Assembly (NCBI GenBank): GCA_002284615.2
Contig: MU069476.1
Coordinates: forward strand, 626,795 to 645,748
Source: Dunaliella salina
Lineage: Eukaryota; Chlorophyta; Chlorophyceae; Chlamydomonadales; Dunaliellaceae
Direction of reading: 5' to 3'
DNA length: 18,954 nt
The position numbers and the translations under genes were made by a program. The notes beneath the pieces were generated by a model. The model made no database searches and had not been told where the DNA came from. It worked only from the letters and a program-made list of their open reading frames with translations. Position 1 is the first letter of the stretch. Each line of letters begins with the position of its first letter. Of this stretch, positions 17,001-18,954 are shown piece by piece.

Positions 17001-17847
17001 CCATCCTATCTATGATGACGATGTGANGTACCATACTCTCAAACATGCCATTTTTTCTGCCATGGAACAAAGCCATGCCACGGCAACCTTCATGTTCTTA
17101 CCAAGCTGGGGAGGCCCTATGAGCACAAATCCATACTCAAAACTCCTAAATGCCTATCCTCACTTCTGTCGCACACTGGGAACCATACCTTCAACAAATA
17201 TCATCTATGCCACCCCCCCCTTCTGGCTAAGCCAAGAAATTGACCTTCCATACCATTCCTGGAGCCTACAAGTAATTGCTGTTTGGAATACCGCCGAAAG
17301 AGTCCGCCTCAATGAGATTAACTCAAATTGGCTCAAAGGCCTGAAACAAGACATCCATGAAGCAAGATGGCTGGAAAATAAGATTAGCAACGGGCCTATC
17401 CTTAATCCAAGACACCCAGAAATTGAAACTGGCTTCAATACATTTAAAAAGCTACCTTCTGCCCACCAACAAACATTACACAGTGCCACGCAAAGCCAAC
17501 AAAGCTTCTCATCACTCACATCATCCAGCCCTTGCCTGGTGCGCAAAGTTGAAAACTGGAGAGAATGGGCGTACACGGACGGCAGCTCCCATGTACACAA
17601 TGGAAAGCAAGTGATTGGTGCAGGGGTCTACCACCCCGCAAGTGACAGCACCAATCATGTCCAACCAAATGGAGCAGGGATCACCCATACCATCACAAGA
17701 GCCGAATTGGCGGCAATAGCAGCTGCCATTCTCCTAGGATATCGTTACATTGCCACCGACAGCCTTTGCTCTCTAGAACAGATCAAAAGCAAATACTCTA
17801 CCCAGAACTTCATCACCAGCATGTCCAGGGCCACATCCTCAAGATAA
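14011..17847 (+). CDS. Family B polyprotein: basic repeats, PHD finger, methyltransferase-like region, RNase H
   Basis: One open frame of about 1,278 codons; residue numbers here count from TTG 14038. No ATG occurs near the start, so the true start is lost or upstream. Residues 1-300 are S/T/N/P-rich. Residues 320-470 hold a 76-residue tandem duplication with S-K-R-T-R-S-K-S motifs. The PHD finger is at 629-691 (C-C-E-I-C, C-D-V-C-x4-H-x2-C, C-P-A-C; 15922-16110). About 965-1085 resembles the PCIF1-type methyltransferase fold: F-G-A, then H-P-I-Y-D-D-D at 989, F-M-F-L-P-S-W at 1018. RNase H begins at 1178 with T-D-G-S (Asp1181), A-E-L (Glu1223) and T-D-S (Asp1241). A one-base loss in a short A run near 17786 moves the rest of RNase H to another frame. 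No RT motif is present anywhere in the ORF. Probably a retroelement protein acting on chromatin-bound target DNA. Confidence 0.8.
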   Translation, partial: KKRKIALNRLAALVNLPPDVELTQDIIHKILEEKNTAANTLSRFCQINNSHISELVDTHFNGAPPDSPCPETIPLTAHTSQPVPPTVPPTQPRSRTRYTHPLTGRRTNLTKTSVTTPNQDPNRTTRNRGASLAEINNNQSTTSLNTTETTSHNTSSLNIASFDITSQSTISLTTTSHSTQGTSSTPHEEASIKPGNTRNTIQENIQGTTTQRSPNNADNNPHWQGAANEHDVPPTKAIPLNALSQNTINATEEPPSKRTHSKSKQTTTLTTGATSLVQNTPQNYLLLPTQEMQQGTTKTPYSATTPTQAQNITQVMPLYPQETPSRTISIRKRATSASLALPTTQPIHPDAPHRWDPQAVSPPNEPPSKRTRSKSQSSSTHTQSTCNQTTSNALALQHPSENLPPIRKRAASANLALPTTQPNNPDAPHRRDLQAMSPFNEPHSKRTRSKSQSSSLHTLSTCNQTTSNPLAMQHQSDNPTPTHHQPSSPSEPPTTTLMSSSQGIQNSRQKPKRRKLLQPNANLSIPSISPLGQTAQHTEVWHYKKIKLRKLIDETNLYDAINTVYNYDLNDITHISDWRIIIAKKRDRNNEPPKHLKQYLTHFAPMTIEKWALPMFKRAGFTPVNTKPAARAEIKCACCEICNYNGGKEPINSEPPYPDMYICDVCHRTYHWSCMKELGCYSDAQRQDVDNNIYWACPACKALSNDEKLKRESNSFSNELTRIDWEPSREPEDIREAWPNFHECILKFEACKDEPDLSTPAADSELDNLVRQGFENSDRINTWEQKLDTELRNKATFDMDPTNPQVDINGTGRCELWITTVDFTRPKLSNTADPQPRADATHSPSMPPIPPLVLPQVYSKQVACIYGXDGXCKGMXXPERINILNTAFNRARDNGIHNTIQPPPQSFAXELVGLFSXSTLNSKTQQSKKIKDSYMRILPNHIHTAMQKWALVTQEKMASPLDYNPCHLSYWSGHPXDRVFGAIHNSLSSKXSGFSICHPIYDDDVXYHTLKHAIFSAMEQSHATATFMFLPSWGGPMSTNPYSKLLNAYPHFCRTLGTIPSTNIIYATPPFWLSQEIDLPYHSWSLQVIAVWNTAERVRLNEINSNWLKGLKQDIHEARWLENKISNGPILNPRHPEIETGFNTFKKLPSAHQQTLHSATQSQQSFSSLTSSSPCLVRKVENWREWAYTDGSSHVHNGKQVIGAGVYHPASDSTNHVQPNGAGITHTITRAELAAIAAAILLGYRYIATDSLCSLEQIKSKYSTQNFITSMSRATSSR
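14995..15450 (+). repeat. 228-bp in-frame tandem duplication in family B ORF
   Basis: The two units are 14995-15222 and 15223-15450. Anchors such as aggaagagagcc/aggaaaagagcc (15001, 15229) and cgatccaagtcacaatcaag (15124, 15352) are exactly 228 nt apart. Each unit encodes R-K-R-A, L-A-L-P-T-T-Q-P, S-K-R-T-R-S-K-S-Q-S-S-S and C-N-Q-T-T-S-N. A weaker relative of the basic motif lies at about 14766-14803. The basic clusters resemble nuclear localisation or nucleic-acid-binding patches (inference). Confidence 0.85.
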
Positions 17848-18163
17848 TCATACAACTCATATGCAATACACCTACCCCTATTCATTTCTTCAAGGTCAAA
17901 TCTCATGCTGGAATTATTGGCAATGAATACGCAGATGCCATTGCCAAACACCAGGCCACTCAGAATAATGACGCAGACATAACCTTCCCATGTGCAAACC
18001 TTGAAGGCAATCCGTTTCATGACACCACGTGGCTTGCCTTTGAGGAAACTTCCTGCACCCATGCAAATGCTTCTAGACGCCGTAACCCACCTACCGTAAA
18101 CTCTTCTCCAACCTCCATGACGCTTTACGGAAACACATGCACTCAAAACTAGCCATGGGTAAA
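17785..18163 (+). pseudogene. RNase H C-terminal part in shifted frame
   Basis: In the next frame the RNase H continues: K-Q-I-L-Y-P-E-L-H-H-Q-H-V-Q-G, I-H-F-F-K-V-K-S-H-A-G-I-I-G-N-E-Y-A-D-A-I-A-K. This supplies the active-site His and the final Asp. E-G-N-P-F-H-D-T-T-W-L-A-F-E-E-T follows. Near 18096 the frame changes again to K-L-F-S-N-L-H-D-A-L-R-K-H-M. This matches the minus-strand copy at 9311-9720 residue for residue in pattern, so the domain was complete before the frameshifts. Confidence 0.85.
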
Positions 18164-18251
18164 TAGGGTGTCCCAATCTGCCAAATAGGCTCGCCGAGCC
18201 TCGAAGAGCCTCGCCCTATTTGGGTAGGGCCTCGTTGAGAGGTTATCGTTA

Positions 18252-18566
18252 CGGTGCATTTCCAACCACTTGCAATTAATCCAGCGTTAATTGCACTGTT
18301 TAATTGCACTTCACGGAAAATTGGTGGATTAATTGCTTCTGCATTTTCAAATTTGTAATTGACAAGTGCAATTAACTGAATTTATGAATTAATTGCAAGG
18401 AATTAATTGTTAATGGACGGGGGGGGGGTCCATTAATCATTTCCATGAAGTAATTACATTTCGCCATTAATTGCACTAATTAATTGCGGTTTGGAAACAT
18501 GATTTGCAATTGATTCAATCTTTGAATTAATGATTAATTGTTAATTGCCCCTTTAGAAACGCACCG
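18252..18566. mobile_element. 315-bp palindromic MITE with TTA target duplication
   Basis: The terminal inverted repeats are cggtgcatttccaa at the left and the complement of cggtgcgtttctaa at the right. tta lies directly outside both ends (18249-18251, 18567-18569), the target preference of PIF/Harbinger elements. The body is AT-rich, with many taattgc units, and is itself an imperfect palindrome. Its centre is taatggac/gtccatta around a G10 run (18411-18435). No protein is encoded. It sits in the 3' flank of the hAT gene. Confidence 0.65.
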
Positions 18567-18569
18567 TTA

Positions 18570-18766
18570 GAAAACAGCTTTTCACAGAAGGCTCCATTCG
18601 GTCCCACGATTGCCAGACAACTTTCAAAAATATTATAATTAATAAATTTAACTGGAACGGCTGTTCATCAAGCCGGAAAAAGTTGCATCAGTCTGACGTT
18701 GTCATTCACGCTCCCCTTTCCCCCTCCGGCCCCGCTGTTGTCGCTGCTGCATCCCCCTTGCCACTT
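18570..18766. other. hAT 3' untranslated region, no gene seen
   Basis: This is sequence between the MITE and the transposase stop codon. It contains an AT-rich patch (18627-18652), then C/T-rich DNA. Open frames here (for example on the plus strand at 18683-18913) are antisense shadows of the transposase. Nothing else is supported. Confidence 0.4.
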
Positions 18767-18954
18767 CTACTCGTCCTCTTCCAGCAGCTGCATGCTGGCC
18801 TCCAGGTCATCCTCAGTGAACTGCTTGCTGTTGCAGCGCACGTAGATGAGCTTCCTTGCGCGCTCCAGGGCCAAGCGAGAGCGGTGCTTGGTGTAGAGCT
18901 GCCCCCAAGCTGACCAGTTGTGCTCACTGGCACATGCAGTGGAGTGCATGCACA
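18767..18954 (-). CDS. hAT transposase C-terminal dimerisation region (partial)
   Basis: The minus strand, open from the window edge to TGA at 18767-18769, reads A-C-A-S-E-H-N-W-S-A-W-G. It then gives K-H-R-S-R-L-A-L-E-R-A-R-K-L-I-Y-V-R-C-N and an acidic end (L-L-E-E-D-E). The pattern S-E-x-N-W-S-x-W-x3-x-x-K-x-R-x-R-L-x4-A-x-K-L-(I/V)-Y-V-x-x-N is the signature of the hAT family C-terminal dimerisation domain of plant-type transposases. The rest of the transposase (zinc finger, RNase H-like core) is beyond the window, so activity cannot be judged. Confidence 0.85.
   Translation of the reverse strand, partial: CMHSTACASEHNWSAWGQLYTKHRSRLALERARKLIYVRCNSKQFTEDDLEASMQLLEEDE

Larger units (their letters stand above)
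13945..18163 (+). mobile_element. Best-preserved family B retroelement copy, 3' part displaced by hAT element
   Basis: This is a plus-strand copy starting near 13945 (A-L-T-T-T-S-G-T-H, then a frameshift in an A9 run at 14009-14017) and running to 18163. There K-L-A-M-G-K ends and a hAT-like terminus begins. Compared with other B copies, the zinc knuckle, nuclease and 3' UTR that should follow are not in the window. They may lie beyond the hAT insert. Only three frame breaks are seen over 4.2 kb (near 14010, 17786 and 18096), all at or near short homopolymers. Nine N bases lie in 16613-17027. Confidence 0.85.
18164..18954 (-). mobile_element. 3' end of a hAT DNA transposon (partial)
   Basis: Family B coding sequence ends at 18163 and is followed by tagggtgtcccaatctgcc, which resembles hAT terminal inverted repeats (TAGGG/CAGGG starts). 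The subterminal region has a perfect 9-bp stem (18181-18189 with 18215-18223) and several cctcg motifs (18195-18235), as often seen where hAT transposases bind. A hAT transposase C-terminus is encoded at 18767-18954 on the minus strand, so the element extends rightward out of the window. The left target copy would be tgggtaaa (18156-18163); its partner is outside. Confidence 0.6.

Noticed and set aside
18683..18913. Plus-strand open frame of 76 codons near the right end
   Set aside because: Antisense to the hAT transposase C-terminus.
1..18954. CRISPR array, tRNA/rRNA genes, bacterial operon or prophage
   Set aside because: No regular spaced repeats, no cloverleaf or rRNA segments seen, no ribosome binding sites; all genes are eukaryotic mobile-element types.

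Overview
The window looks like repeat-dense, non-coding nuclear DNA of a eukaryote. Every coding signal I can support belongs to a mobile element and no host gene is recognisable. There are no bacterial-style operons, ribosome binding sites, tRNA or rRNA genes. The best guess for the source is a green alga or a related protist: non-LTR retrotransposons carrying both an apurinic-type (APE) and a restriction-like (RLE) endonuclease are known as Dualen/RandI from Chlamydomonas. That placement is inference. Ten N bases and many homopolymer-associated frameshifts suggest a draft assembly.

Two retroelement families recur on both strands. Family A encodes an APE endonuclease, a reverse transcriptase (YADD/FADD) and a C-terminal CCHC-like knuckle, and ends in a short CTTGTAA-repeat tail. 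Family B encodes, in order, a low-complexity basic N-terminus, a PHD finger, a region resembling the PCIF1-type N6-adenosine methyltransferase fold, RNase H, a zinc knuckle and a PD-(D/E)XK (RLE-like) nuclease. It ends in a hairpin-bearing 3' UTR with a polypyrimidine tail. No family B copy here shows a reverse transcriptase, and no family A copy shows RNase H or RLE. Together they hold the Dualen domain set, split over two units with different 3' ends.

Layout. 1-2098 (-): decayed A copy, with a 92-bp retroposon-like insert at 1645-1736. 2099-2747 (+): A fragment split by a B 3' end (2308-2633, -). 2748-3155 (+): B fragment. 3155-7034 (-): long A copy (APE remnant, RT, C-terminus), split by a 1-kb B 3' end (3721-4721, +) flanked by a perfect 8-bp duplication. 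7035-12918 (-): long B copy, split by a 1.2-kb palindromic foldback element (about 8110-9313) and by an A 3' end (12067-12763, +) with an 11-bp duplication. 12919-13940 (-): internally deleted B copy. 13945-18163 (+): the best-preserved B copy, one open frame of about 1,270 codons. 18164-18954 (-): 3' end of a hAT DNA transposon, with a 315-bp palindromic MITE (18252-18566) in its 3' flank.

The elements are nested in each other. For two insertions the duplicated target and the reading frames agree, so removing the insert plus one target copy rejoins the interrupted frame. This gives a relative order of events and independent proof that both families move by target-primed insertion.
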